Assembly: GCF_000687455.2 (NCBI RefSeq)
Contig: NZ_JGVW01000090.1
Span: 1 to 32,590 of the forward strand
Length of the DNA stretch: 32,590 nucleotides
Source: Burkholderia sp. lig30
Lineage (GTDB): Bacteria; Pseudomonadota; Gammaproteobacteria; Burkholderiales; Burkholderiaceae
Reading direction: 5' to 3'
Below the pieces are notes generated by a model. The model searched no databases. It saw only the letters and a list, made by a program, of their open reading frames with translations, and had not been told where the DNA came from. A program made the position numbers and the translations under genes. Shown piece after piece: positions 11,726 through 20,621 of this stretch (its first letter is position 1; each line of letters starts with the position of its first letter).

Positions 11726-13469
11726 TGCATTTTCCTCGAGGATGAATCGATGCCGGCGCGCCTGCCGCGCCGGCGAGAGAGAGTCCGGCGAGATAGCCGA
11801 AAGTCATCGCGGGGCCGAGCGTGATGCCCCCGCTCGGATAGCAGCCGCCCATCATGCTGGCCGCGTCGTTGCCGACCGCATACAGTCCGTCGATCGCACG
11901 GCCGTCGCGGTCGAGCGCGCGCGCCTGCGCGTCGGTGGCGAGGCCCGCGAAGGTGCCGAGGCTGCCGGGCAGCAGCTTCACCGCGTAATACGGGCCGGCG
12001 TCGATCGGCGCGAGACACGGATTCGGCTGATGCCCGGCATCGCCCTGCACGCGGTTGTACGGCGTCGAGCCTTTGTGGAACTGCGGATCGAGACCTTGCT
12101 TCGCGTACTGGTTGTAGGTCGCGACGGTGCTCGCGAGCGCGCCGGCGTCGATCCCGCATTCGCGCGCGAGCGCGTCGAGCGTGTCGCCGCACTTCAGGTA
12201 GCCCGAGCGTCGATACGGCCCGGTCGGGAACGGGAACGGCTTCGCGAAACCGAGGCCGTAGCGCCGCTGAAAGCGGCGATCGCAGACGAGCCACGCGCAC
12301 ACTTCGTCGCCCGCCGGCGTCGTGTCGAGCAGCGCGGAAATGAAGTCGTGATACGACGACGCCTCGTTCGCGAAGCGCTTGCCCGCGCGCGTCACCGCGA
12401 TCACGCCGGGCTTCGCGCGCTCGATCAGGTGCGGAAACGCGACATCGGCGGCGCCGCCGGCCTGCGGCACGAGCGAGACAGGCGCCCACGCGGCGGGCGC
12501 GTCGAGCGCGCGATCGAAATGCGCGCCGATCGATTCGCCGAGGCGAATGCCGTCGCCGGTGTTGCTGCGCGGCGCCGCCGACCAGTGCTCGTGCCCGCTT
12601 GGCGTATAGGCGAAGGTCTGCGCGCGCCGCGCGAGATCGTGCGGATAGCCGCCGCACGCGAGCACGACGCCTCGCGCCGCGCGCACCTGATGCGCGACGC
12701 CGTCGATCTCCACGCGTGCGCCCGTCACGCGTGCGGCGTCGCGCATCAGCGCGATCGCCTTCGCATTCGTGCGCAGATCCACCCCGCGATCCGCCGCCGA
12801 CTTCAGCAGGCGCGCCACGAGCGCGTTGCCGTTCACGAGATGCATCGAGCGCCCGTAACGCAGCTTGTGCCACGCGAACGCCGCCAGCCGGCGGCCGGCG
12901 TAGAGCGCCGACTTGAGCGAACGCGTCGCGCGATAGAAATGCGCGAGGTCCTGCCCGGACGCGAGCGCCATGCCGTTGATCGTCATCACCGACAACGGCT
13001 CGCGCAGCTTGCCGATCAGCTCGCCGAGCTCGCGGCCGTCGAACGGCATCGCGCAGACCGAGCGCCCGCCGGTGGCCGCGCCCGGCGTGGTATGGAAGTC
13101 GGGAATGCGGTTGCCGTCGATGAAACGCACCGCCGTGTCGCGCTCGAAGAACGCGATCATCTCCGGGCCGCGCTCGAGCAGCGCATCGGCCTTGGCGGCA
13201 TCGAATTGCGCGCCCAGCTCGTTTTTCAGATAGGTGCGCGGCGCGTCGGCCCCTTCATGAATGCCCGCGCGCGTCGCCAGCGGATTGTGCGGAATCCACA
13301 TCCAGCCGCCTGACCATGCGGTCGTGCCGCCGAACACCGCCTCCTTCTCCGCGACGATCACGCGCAAGCCCTGCGCGGCGGCCGTCACCGCCGCCGCGAG
13401 GCCACCCGCGCCGGAGCCCAGCACCAGCACGTCGCAATCGAGTATCGGTTCACGATTCATCTTCGCCAT
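11712..13469 (-). CDS. KstD-like FAD-dependent dehydrogenase (copy 1)
   Basis: This 585-residue flavoprotein belongs to the fumarate reductase / 3-ketosteroid dehydrogenase superfamily. The FAD-binding GSGAGG (18-23) is followed by VAEKEAVFGGTTAWSGG; NTGDGIRLGESIGA and FANEASSYHDF lie in the middle, and GLYAVGNDAASMMGG leads to CYPSGGITLGPAMTFGY. Tyr544 and Gly548 in the YPSGG segment correspond to the Tyr/Gly pair that binds the substrate keto group in KstD, so desaturation next to a ring ketone is the likely chemistry. At the position of a third active-site Tyr it has Phe (IPDFHTT), unlike copies 2 and 3. No signal peptide or haem motif is seen. It is first gene of a minus-strand operon facing an operator at 13546. 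ATG 13460 is an alternative start. Confidence 0.85.
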   Translation of the reverse strand: MAKMNREPILDCDVLVLGSGAGGLAAAVTAAAQGLRVIVAEKEAVFGGTTAWSGGWMWIPHNPLATRAGIHEGADAPRTYLKNELGAQFDAAKADALLERGPEMIAFFERDTAVRFIDGNRIPDFHTTPGAATGGRSVCAMPFDGRELGELIGKLREPLSVMTINGMALASGQDLAHFYRATRSLKSALYAGRRLAAFAWHKLRYGRSMHLVNGNALVARLLKSAADRGVDLRTNAKAIALMRDAARVTGARVEIDGVAHQVRAARGVVLACGGYPHDLARRAQTFAYTPSGHEHWSAAPRSNTGDGIRLGESIGAHFDRALDAPAAWAPVSLVPQAGGAADVAFPHLIERAKPGVIAVTRAGKRFANEASSYHDFISALLDTTPAGDEVCAWLVCDRRFQRRYGLGFAKPFPFPTGPYRRSGYLKCGDTLDALARECGIDAGALASTVATYNQYAKQGLDPQFHKGSTPYNRVQGDAGHQPNPCLAPIDAGPYYAVKLLPGSLGTFAGLATDAQARALDRDGRAIDGLYAVGNDAASMMGGCYPSGGITLGPAMTFGYLAGLSLAGAAGAPASIHPRGKCNDTV

Positions 13470-13545
13470 CGCCGTTCATCGCCCTTCACTGTCTCCAACG
13501 CCGAGCCGAAGCTGCCTGCGTCATTTGTGGAATCCGCTTTCTTTT

Positions 13546-13560
13546 TGGAATACTATTCCA
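13546..13560. promoter_or_regulatory. Perfect operator box between KstD copy 1 and epimerase genes
   Basis: TGGAAT-ACT-ATTCCA is a perfect 15-bp palindrome of the size and shape of IclR-family operators. An extra half-site TGGAAT lies at 13528-13533. The box sits between divergent genes and so could control both. TACTAT inside it could serve as a -10 element. Confidence 0.65.
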
Positions 13561-13607
13561 CAACAACACATTTAGCAAAGACTTTGTGACGACAAGGAGG
13601 GACGACA

Positions 13608-14504
13608 ATGCGGGTACTGGTGACAGGCGGAAGCGGTTTTCTCGGCGCGTGGATCATGAAACGGCTGCTGGCGCGCGGCATGGCGTGCGTGGGCTTCGAC
13701 CTGCGCGCGAACCCGCGCCTCATCGAGGCGCTCGCGCCCGCGCGCGCCGCGGCGGTGCAGTGGCGCACGGGCGACATCGCGAACGCCGCCGACACGGCGC
13801 GCGCGCTCGAAGGCTGCGACGCGGTGATTCATCTCGCGGGCATCCTCACGCCCGACTGCGCGGCGAATCCGGTGCGCGGCGCGCAGATCAACCTGATCGG
13901 CACGCTCAACGTTTTCGACGCGGCGCGCGCGGCGGGCATCGAACGCGTGCTCTATGCGAGCAGCGCAGGGGTGTTCGGCCCCGACGACGGCGCGGCGCCG
14001 CTGCCGCAGACGCACTACGGCGCGTTCAAGCTCGCGTGCGAAGGCTCGGCGCGCGCGTACTGGCACGACCACGGCATCGCGAGCGTGGGCTTCCGTCCGC
14101 TCGTGGTCTACGGCGCGGGACGCGAGACCGGGTCCAGCGCGGGGCCAAGCCTCGCGTGCCGGGCCGCCGCGCGCGGCGAGCCGTACACGATCGGGTTCGG
14201 CGGCGCGACCGGCCTCGTGTTCGCGGACGACGTCGCCGCCGCATACGAGGCCGCGCTGCTGCAACCGATCGAAGGCGCGCACGCGTTCACGCTGGCGGGC
14301 GAGATCACGCCGGTCGCCACGCTGATCGAGCGGATCGCGGCGATCGTGCCCGGCCCGCGCATCGACGCCGACGGCCCGCCGCTGCCGATCGCAACGGTCT
14401 TCCCAGACGATCCGGCGCTCGCGCGCCTGTTGCCCGGCCTGCCACAGACCGCCCTCGAAGACGGCCTGCGGCAGACCGTGGCGTTCTATCGCGAGCATCG
14501 ATAG
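13608..14504 (+). CDS. NAD-dependent epimerase/dehydratase (extended SDR)
   Basis: This 298-residue extended short-chain dehydrogenase has the nucleotide-binding TGGSGFLG (6-13), DIANAAD, HLAGI, and the catalytic ASSAGVFG (Ser118/119) with Tyr137-x3-Lys141 (YGAFK). Relatives act on sugar nucleotides or hydroxy acids; the real substrate here is open. It may oxidise, reduce or epimerise a ring hydroxyl. AAGGAGG precedes the ATG. The gene is transcribed divergently from KstD copy 1 across the operator at 13546, and its end is 19 bases from the end of the convergent Gfo/Idh gene. Confidence 0.82.
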   Translation: MRVLVTGGSGFLGAWIMKRLLARGMACVGFDLRANPRLIEALAPARAAAVQWRTGDIANAADTARALEGCDAVIHLAGILTPDCAANPVRGAQINLIGTLNVFDAARAAGIERVLYASSAGVFGPDDGAAPLPQTHYGAFKLACEGSARAYWHDHGIASVGFRPLVVYGAGRETGSSAGPSLACRAAARGEPYTIGFGGATGLVFADDVAAAYEAALLQPIEGAHAFTLAGEITPVATLIERIAAIVPGPRIDADGPPLPIATVFPDDPALARLLPGLPQTALEDGLRQTVAFYREHR

Positions 14505-14523
14505 GACTGCCACGCGCTTGCGG

Positions 14524-15564
14524 TCACACGGGCTCGGGCGCGACGCCCGAGCGCGCCGCCGCCGCGCGATGCACGGCGAGCGTCGCCGCGAGCGTGCGCG
14601 CGGCATCGTCGGCGGAACACAGCGGCGTTTCCTCGCCCGCGATCACCGCCGCGAAGTGGCGCAGCTGCTCGTGATACGGATCGGCGCCGTGCGGCGCGCA
14701 GCGCTCGACCGTCAGCGGATCGTGCCACCCCTTGCCGCTGCGGTATTCCCACAGGTCGAGCTGCGGCAGCGTGAGCGATGCGTCGGTGCCGATCAGGAAA
14801 TGCGTGTTCACCTGCTGGCGCGGATAGTGCGCGGCCTCGCCCGCCGCGAGATCCCAGTTCCACGGCGACGCCGCGCAGTCCGACACCGCCAGCGTGCCGA
14901 GCGCGCCGCTCGCGAAGCGCAGCGACACGGCCGCGGTGTCCTCCACCTCGAAGCCGCGCACGCCGTTCGACGTCTGCGCCTGCACCTCGACGATCTCGCC
15001 GAGCAGGAAACGCATGATGTCGATGTCGTGGATCAGGTTGATGAGCACCGGCCCGCCCCCTGCGCGCCGCCGCCATTCCACGTCGAAGTACGCATCCGGC
15101 TTGTAGAACGTCGCGAGCGCGTTCGCGGCGACCGGCGTGCCGAGCCGCCCCGACTGCACGATCTCGCGCGCGCGGCGCAGGATCGGGTTGTGGCGCCGGT
15201 GATGGCCGACCAGCAGCGGCACGTTCGCGTCGCGCGCCGCGCGGCCCAGGCGCGCGGCGTCTTCCACCCGGTCCGACACCGGCTTCTCGATCAGCGCCGG
15301 CACGCCGCGCGCGATGCACGCGAGGCCGACGTCCACGTGCGTCGCGTTCGGGGTCGCGACGATCGCGCCGTCGGGCCGCGTCTCGTCGAGCATCGCCGCA
15401 TGATCGGCGAACCAGCGCAGCCCTTCGTCGCGCGCGAATCGTTCCGCGGCCGGCGACGGGTCCGCGATCGCCACCACCTCCACCTGCGGATGCCGCCGCG
15501 CACGCTCCACGTGCATCCTGCCGATCGCGCCCGCGCCGATCACCGCCAGTCGTCTCCTTGCCAT
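14524..15564 (-). CDS. Gfo/Idh/MocA family oxidoreductase
   Basis: This 346-residue NAD(P)-dependent oxidoreductase has an N-terminal Rossmann fold (VIGAGAIGRMH, 8-18), the family EKP motif (Glu93-Lys94-Pro95 in ALIEKPVSD) and the C-terminal dimer/substrate domain with the GGPVLINLIHDID segment (170-182) holding the likely catalytic His179/Asp182. Members oxidise hydroxyls of sugars, inositols and related polyols, so a polyhydroxylated ring such as a quinate- or shikimate-like acid would suit. AGGAGA precedes the ATG. It is divergent from the ABC transporter operon across the paired boxes at 15649-15680. Confidence 0.85.
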   Translation of the reverse strand: MARRRLAVIGAGAIGRMHVERARRHPQVEVVAIADPSPAAERFARDEGLRWFADHAAMLDETRPDGAIVATPNATHVDVGLACIARGVPALIEKPVSDRVEDAARLGRAARDANVPLLVGHHRRHNPILRRAREIVQSGRLGTPVAANALATFYKPDAYFDVEWRRRAGGGPVLINLIHDIDIMRFLLGEIVEVQAQTSNGVRGFEVEDTAAVSLRFASGALGTLAVSDCAASPWNWDLAAGEAAHYPRQQVNTHFLIGTDASLTLPQLDLWEYRSGKGWHDPLTVERCAPHGADPYHEQLRHFAAVIAGEETPLCSADDAARTLAATLAVHRAAAARSGVAPEPV

Positions 15565-15648
15565 TTCGTCGTCTCCTGTTCCGGGTTGAACTGCCTTTTT
15601 CGATGCCGACCGGGTATTTACCCGACTCTTCGAAACCCTCTTTAATTG

Positions 15649-15680
15649 TTGAATGCTATTTCACTTTGAACTAAAGTTCA
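15649..15680. promoter_or_regulatory. Paired operator boxes and promoter before the ABC transporter operon
   Basis: Box 1 is TTGAAT-GCT-ATTTCA (15649-15663), an imperfect copy of the TGGAAT-N3-ATTCCA box. Box 2 holds the perfect inverted repeat TGAACT-AA-AGTTCA (15667-15680), with somewhat different spacing. TTGAAT at 15649 and TAAAGT at 15672-15677 are spaced 17 bases apart and could be the -35 and -10 for the plus-strand operon, so a bound protein would block polymerase. The region also separates the divergent Gfo/Idh gene. Confidence 0.55.
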
Positions 15681-15764
15681 CAAAAACTTTCGGCGCGAAC
15701 GCACGGACACGTGCGTCGGAGACAACGAAATCGACCCATTGACAGGGAACAGGAGCGGAGACAG

Positions 15765-17063
15765 ATGACGGAAGAACACAAGCAGGACACCTGCATTTCC
15801 AGCCACGAAGCGGGCGAACCGGGCAGCCCGGCGCTGTCGCGCCGCGCGTGGCTGGTGACGGCGGGCAAGGCGCTCGCGGGCGGCGCGGCGGCGCTGGCCG
15901 CACCCGCGATCGTGCGCGCGCAGGGCGAACAGCCGTTGAAGCTCGGCCTGCTGATGGCCAAGCAAGGCGTGTGGACCGAACAGGGCGAAGTGATCGCGAA
16001 CGGCGTGAAGCTCGCGCTCGACGATGCCGGCCATCAGGTGCGCGGGCGGCGTCTCGAGCTCGTCTGGTACGACGAGCCGAATCCGCAGTCGGCACAGCAG
16101 AACATGCAGAAGCTCGTCGAGCAAGACCAGGCGATCGCGGTGATCGGCGGCACCAACAGCGGCACGTCGCTGGCGATGTCGTCGGTCGCGGCGCGCACGA
16201 AGACGCCCTACATCGCGCCGAACGCCGCCGCGCGCGAGCTGACCGGCAGCAGCTGCAATCCGTACACGTTCCGCGTGCTGAGCCCGACGCCCGTCACCTG
16301 CCGCGCGATCGCGCCGTCGCTGCTCGCGATCGGCAAGAAGTGGCACTTCCTCGTCGCGAACTACGCGTACGGGCAGGACATCCAGCGTTCGATGTCCGAC
16401 TTGCTCAAGCAGTCCGGCGGCACCATCGTCGGCGCCGACGTCACGCCGCTCAACACCACCGACTTCAGCTCGTTCATCCTGAAGATCCGCCAGTCGAAGC
16501 CGGATGTCGTGCTGCTCGGCCTGCCGGGCGGCGACCTTTCGACCTTCCTCAAGCAGTACGCGGAAATGGGCATGAAAGGCCGGATTCCGGTGGCCTGCCC
16601 GATCATCGGCGACTCGGATCTGTGGTCGATCAGCGCCGACGCCGCGACCGGCTACTACGGCAAGCCGTGGCACTTCAGCTCGCCGGGCCATTCGCCCGAC
16701 GAGCTCGCGTTCATCCGCAAGTACACCGCGAAGTACGGCAAGCCGCCCGCCGACAAGGCGTGGATCGGCTGGTTCTCGACCCGCGCGCTGCTGCAGGCGG
16801 TCAACCAGGCAAAGAGCACGTCCGGCGCGGACATCGTGCAGAGCCTGGAGACCGTGCAGTTCGGCGACGGCAGCGGCCCCGCGTACTTCCGTCCGTGGGA
16901 CCACCAGATGCTGCGCCGCTGGAGCGTGTTCAAGGTGAAGGACCACATCGCCGACCGCTGGGACTGGCTCAGCCCGGTCTCCGTCGTGCCGCAGAACCCG
17001 GCCGATCTCGACCGGCTCTACGGCTCGCGCCAGGAGATCGGCTGCACGATGGCCGCCCGCTGA
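15765..17063 (+). CDS. ABC transporter substrate-binding protein, LivK/HAAT-like
   Basis: This 432-residue periplasmic binding protein belongs to the type 1 family used by branched-chain amino acid and aromatic acid importers. A twin-arginine signal (SRRAWLVTAGKALAGG, Arg26-Arg27) ends near ARAQ (about residue 52), suggesting export after folding by Tat. The mature part shows KLGLLMAKQGVWTEQGEVIANGV in two pieces, VIGGTNSGTSLAMS and YAYGQDIQRS, all typical. The start at 15765 follows GGAGACAG. It is the first gene of the operon with the permease and fusion protein. With the surrounding enzymes, the ligand is more likely a carboxylated ring compound than leucine, which is inference. Confidence 0.87.
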   Translation: MTEEHKQDTCISSHEAGEPGSPALSRRAWLVTAGKALAGGAAALAAPAIVRAQGEQPLKLGLLMAKQGVWTEQGEVIANGVKLALDDAGHQVRGRRLELVWYDEPNPQSAQQNMQKLVEQDQAIAVIGGTNSGTSLAMSSVAARTKTPYIAPNAAARELTGSSCNPYTFRVLSPTPVTCRAIAPSLLAIGKKWHFLVANYAYGQDIQRSMSDLLKQSGGTIVGADVTPLNTTDFSSFILKIRQSKPDVVLLGLPGGDLSTFLKQYAEMGMKGRIPVACPIIGDSDLWSISADAATGYYGKPWHFSSPGHSPDELAFIRKYTAKYGKPPADKAWIGWFSTRALLQAVNQAKSTSGADIVQSLETVQFGDGSGPAYFRPWDHQMLRRWSVFKVKDHIADRWDWLSPVSVVPQNPADLDRLYGSRQEIGCTMAAR

Positions 17064-17069
17064 CGCCCC

Positions 17070-17090
17070 GCGCCGCCAGGCCGGCGGCGC
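17070..17090 (+). other. Intercistronic hairpin after the binding-protein gene
   Basis: GCGCCGCC and GGCGGCGC form a perfect 8-bp stem with a 5-base loop just after the binding-protein stop codon, without a T-run. Such structures often protect the 3' end of the binding-protein message, giving it more copies than the permease. That role is inferred. Confidence 0.4.
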
Positions 17091-17199
17091 CCGGGCTGAC
17101 AGACCTCACGCATATCCCGCGCTCGCCGGAGCGCCGCTCCCCGCGTCTCGCACGCGGCGGCGGCGCGCGTCCGGCGTGCCGCACTCCGGAGTCAATGGC

Positions 17200-18069
17200 A
17201 TGGCAGAAATCGTGTTGTCCCAGATCGCCAACGGACTGGTGCTGGGCTTCCTGTACGTGCTGCTCGCGATCGGACTGTCGATCATCTGCGGGCTGCTCGG
17301 CATCGTCAACTTCGCGCACGGCGCGCTGTTCGCGCTCGGCGCGTACTTCGCGATCGCGCTGTCGACGCAGTTCGGCTGGAGCGCCGCCGTGTTCGCGCCG
17401 GTGCTCGTCGCCGCCGTCGGCGTGCTGATCGAAGTGGTCTTCATCCGGCGCCTGTACGGCAAGGAGCCGCTCCTCGGCCTGATCGTGACGTTCGCGCTGT
17501 CGCTGCTGCTCACCGCGCTGATCCGCTTCGTCTGGGGCGCGGGCGGCCTGCCGTTCAGCCCGCCCGATGCGCTCGGCGGCTTTCTCGCATACGGGCCGCT
17601 GCTGATCACGAAGTACCGCCTGTTCGTGCTGGCCGCGACCGTCGCGATCCTCGTCGCGCTGTGGGGGTTCATGAAGTACACGCCGTACGGACGCATCCTG
17701 CGCGCCGGCAGCCGCGACCCCGAAATGGTCGGCCTGCTCGGCATCAACCTGCCGCGCGTGCTGACCGGCGCGTTCGCGCTCGGCGCGCTGCTCGCCGGCG
17801 CCGCCGGCCTGCTCGCCGCGCCGCTGCTCACGGTCACGCCGGGCATGGCGACCGCCGCCGTGATGCCCGCGTTCGTGATCGTCACGATCGGCGGGCTCGG
17901 CTCGTTCGCGGGCGCGGTGGTCGCCGGCCTGCTGGTCGGCGTCGTGACGGCGCTCGCCGTGCAGTTCTTTCCCGAAGGCTCGTCGGTCGCGATGTACGTG
18001 CTGATGGCCCTCGTCCTTCTCGTGCGCCCTCGCGGGCTCTTCGGTGAACGCTGGGAGCGCTTCGAATGA
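17200..18069 (+). CDS. ABC transporter permease, LivH-like
   Basis: This 289-residue inner membrane permease has about eight hydrophobic segments. It carries the LivH marks GLLGIVNFAHGALFALGAY near the N-terminus, the cytoplasmic segment TPYGRILRAGSRDPEMVGLLGIN that contacts the ATPase, and VIVTIGGLGSFAGAVVAGLLVG near the end. ATG 17200 is chosen because the family N-terminus MAEIVLSQIANGL begins there; GGAG lies 10 bases upstream. Its stop overlaps the next start (ATGA). It forms the transmembrane pore with the permease domain of the fusion protein downstream. Confidence 0.9.
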   Translation: MAEIVLSQIANGLVLGFLYVLLAIGLSIICGLLGIVNFAHGALFALGAYFAIALSTQFGWSAAVFAPVLVAAVGVLIEVVFIRRLYGKEPLLGLIVTFALSLLLTALIRFVWGAGGLPFSPPDALGGFLAYGPLLITKYRLFVLAATVAILVALWGFMKYTPYGRILRAGSRDPEMVGLLGINLPRVLTGAFALGALLAGAAGLLAAPLLTVTPGMATAAVMPAFVIVTIGGLGSFAGAVVAGLLVGVVTALAVQFFPEGSSVAMYVLMALVLLVRPRGLFGERWERFE

Positions 18070-20621
18070 AACTCGGCTACCTGACCCGGCACCCGATCGT
18101 GGTGCTGACCACCTGCCTGATCGTCGTCTCGCTCGCGCTCACCGCGAGCGGCACGCCGCTCGAACGCGCGACGCAGATCGCCATCTACACGCTCTACGGC
18201 ATGGGCGTGAACCTGCTCGTCGCGTACACGGGGCTCGTCCCGTTCGGCGCGTCGGTGTTCTTCGGCACCGCGACGTACCTGGTCGCCGTCTCGCTGCTGC
18301 GCGTGATCGGCAACGAGATGCTCGCGCTCGCCGCCAGCACGATCGTGACGGCCGCGATGGCCGCGCTGATCGGCGCGGTGGTGCTGCGGCGGCGCGGCCT
18401 GTACTTCTCGCTGCTCACGCTCGCGTGCTCGCAGATCGCGTTCGAGATCGCATTCAAGTGGACCGATGTGACGGGCGGCGAGAACGGCCTGCAGAACGTG
18501 CCGCGCCCCAGCTTCGCGACGGCCGCCGGCTTCCACGTGTTCGCTTGCGTGACCGTGATCACCGTCGCGTGGGCGCTGTGGCGCCTCGTGCATGCGCCGT
18601 TCGGGCGCGCGCTGCAGGCGCTGCGCGACAACGAGCAGCGCGCCGCGAGCCTCGGCTACGACACCTACCGGCTCAAGCTGACGGCGTTCGTGATCTCGGC
18701 GGCCGTGATCGGCTACGCGGGCGGCCTGCTGTGCCTGATGCTGCAAGGCGCATACGCGAACAACCTGAGCTGGGAGCACGCGGGCGACAGCCTGCTGATG
18801 ACGGTGCTCGGCGGCGTCCACCAGTTCCTCGGGCCGCTGTGGGGCGCAATCGCGTTCATCCTGCTCGAAGACAAGCTGAGCAGCCTGACCGAGCACTGGT
18901 GGCTGATCTTCGCGCCGATCGTCATCGCGTTCGCGTTCTTCTCGCCGGAGGGCATCCAGGGCCTCGCGCAACGGCTGCTGCGGCGCCCGGGCTGGACGCT
19001 CGTGCGCGACACGATCCCCCCGCGCCCGGACGTCATCGCGCCGTATCGCGCGAGCCGGATCGACTCCGATCCCGATACGCCGGTGCTGAGCGTGCGCGGC
19101 CTGTCGAAGCACTTCGGCTCGCTCGTGACCGCCGACCGGATCGACCTCGACGTCTATCCGTACCGCCTGCACAGCTTCATCGGCCCGAACGGGGCGGGCA
19201 AGACCACGTTCTTCAACATGCTGACCGGCGTGCTGCGGCCGACCGCCGGCACGATCACGTTCGACGGCCACGACGTGACGACGCTCGCGATGTTCCGCCG
19301 TGTGCGGCTGGGCATGAGCCGCTCGTTCCAGATCCTCAGCGTGTTCCGCAACCTCACCGTGTTCGAGAACGTGCGCGTCGCGGTGCAGGCCGCGCAGCGC
19401 GACCGCCTCGGCCTGTGGCGCGACGCGCACACGCTCGACGCGCAGAACGCGCAGGCGTGGTCGCTGCTCGCGGCGGTCGGGCTCGCCGACCGCGCGGCGC
19501 ATGCGTGCGAAAGCCTGTCGCACGGCGAGCAGCGCCTGCTCGAAATCGCGCTGTCGCTCGCGACCCAGGCGCGCCTGCTGCTGCTCGACGAACCGCTCGC
19601 GGGCCTCGCCGAAGCCGACCGTGCACGCGTGGCCCAGATCATCCGCGAGCTGGCGAACCATCACGCGGTGCTGCTGATCGAGCACGACATCGACCGCGTG
19701 CTGACGATTTCCGACCGCGTGAGCGTGTTGCATCGCGGCCGCCTGATCGCGGACGGCTCGCCTGCCGAGGTCGCGCGGCATCCCGAGGTGATCGAAGCCT
19801 ATCTGGGTCATGCGAAGGGCGCGCGCCCCGTCGATGCGCGGCTCGCCGCGCGCGGCGGCGAGCGCGGCCACGCGGGCGCAATCGCGCCGCGCCCGCTGCT
19901 GCGCGTCGAAGGCGTGAAGGCCGGCTATGCGGGCAACACGATCCTCGACGGCATCGATCTCACGCTCAACGAAGGCGAAGTGATCGCGATCCTCGGGCGC
20001 AACGGCGTCGGCAAGACCACCACGCTGCGCGCCGTGACCGGCGTGGCCGACGTCACGGCGGGCCGCATCACCTTCGACGGGCACGACATCACCGGGCGCC
20101 CCGCGCACGAGATCAACCGGCTCGGCCTCGCGATGGTGCCCGAGGGGCGGCGCCTGTTCCCCAACCTCACGGTGAGCGAGAACCTGCGGCTCGCCGCGCG
20201 CAAGGGCGGGGCGAGCGTCGACGAGATGTTCGCGCTGTTCCCGCGCCTGGCGACGCGCAAGGACGCGCGCGCCGAGCATCTGTCCGGCGGCGAGCGGCAG
20301 ATGGTGGCGATCGCGCGCGCGCTGATGGCGCCCGCCAAAGCGATCCTGCTCGACGAGCCGTTCGAAGGACTCGCGCCGGCCGTCGTGCAGGAAGTGCTCG
20401 ACGCGGTCGTGAAGCTGCGCGAGCGCGCGAGCGTCGTGATCGTCGAACACCAGGCCGACATGGTGCTGCCGATCGCCGACCGCGCGTACGTGCTGGTCAA
20501 CGGCCGCGTGGCCCACGAAAGCAGCGCGGCCGCGCTCGAACAGGACGCGGCCACGCAGGCAAGACTGCTCGGCATCGTGCACGACGATGCGAGCCCTACT
20601 CTGGAGATGAACAAAGCATGA
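18066..20621 (+). CDS. Fused ABC transporter LivM permease–LivG ATPase–LivF ATPase
   Basis: One 851-residue reading frame joins three parts that are usually separate genes. Residues 1 to about 310 are a LivM-type permease (GVNLLVAYTGLVPFGASVFFG; GRALQALRDNEQRAASLGYD). Residues about 338-580 are a LivG-type ATPase: Walker A GPNGAGKT (373-380), signature LSHGEQRLLEIA, Walker B LLLLDEPLAGL. Residues about 612-840 are a LivF-type ATPase: Walker A GRNGVGKT (644-651), VPEGRRLFPNLTV, signature LSGGERQMVAIAR, Walker B AILLDEPFEGL. All motifs are intact, so both ATP sites should work. The order follows the usual livM-livG-livF gene order, with linkers at about 311-337 and 580-611. It overlaps the gene on each side by 4 bases (ATGA). 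Confidence 0.92.
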   Translation: MKLGYLTRHPIVVLTTCLIVVSLALTASGTPLERATQIAIYTLYGMGVNLLVAYTGLVPFGASVFFGTATYLVAVSLLRVIGNEMLALAASTIVTAAMAALIGAVVLRRRGLYFSLLTLACSQIAFEIAFKWTDVTGGENGLQNVPRPSFATAAGFHVFACVTVITVAWALWRLVHAPFGRALQALRDNEQRAASLGYDTYRLKLTAFVISAAVIGYAGGLLCLMLQGAYANNLSWEHAGDSLLMTVLGGVHQFLGPLWGAIAFILLEDKLSSLTEHWWLIFAPIVIAFAFFSPEGIQGLAQRLLRRPGWTLVRDTIPPRPDVIAPYRASRIDSDPDTPVLSVRGLSKHFGSLVTADRIDLDVYPYRLHSFIGPNGAGKTTFFNMLTGVLRPTAGTITFDGHDVTTLAMFRRVRLGMSRSFQILSVFRNLTVFENVRVAVQAAQRDRLGLWRDAHTLDAQNAQAWSLLAAVGLADRAAHACESLSHGEQRLLEIALSLATQARLLLLDEPLAGLAEADRARVAQIIRELANHHAVLLIEHDIDRVLTISDRVSVLHRGRLIADGSPAEVARHPEVIEAYLGHAKGARPVDARLAARGGERGHAGAIAPRPLLRVEGVKAGYAGNTILDGIDLTLNEGEVIAILGRNGVGKTTTLRAVTGVADVTAGRITFDGHDITGRPAHEINRLGLAMVPEGRRLFPNLTVSENLRLAARKGGASVDEMFALFPRLATRKDARAEHLSGGERQMVAIARALMAPAKAILLDEPFEGLAPAVVQEVLDAVVKLRERASVVIVEHQADMVLPIADRAYVLVNGRVAHESSAAALEQDAATQARLLGIVHDDASPTLEMNKA

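Noticed and set aside
8660..11824. Open frame of 1054 codons on the plus strand over the transporter, TIM-barrel and NIPSNAP genes
   Set aside because: It crosses three well-supported genes on the other strand and has only Arg/His/Ala-rich sequence.
17070..17090. Terminator after the binding-protein gene
   Set aside because: The hairpin lacks a T-run and lies inside an evident operon; an mRNA-stabilising role is more likely.
17106..20582. Open frame of 1158 codons on the minus strand opposite the ABC transporter genes
   Set aside because: It mirrors the intact permease and ATPase genes, is rich in Arg, His and Asp without motifs, and is a by-product of high GC at third codon positions.
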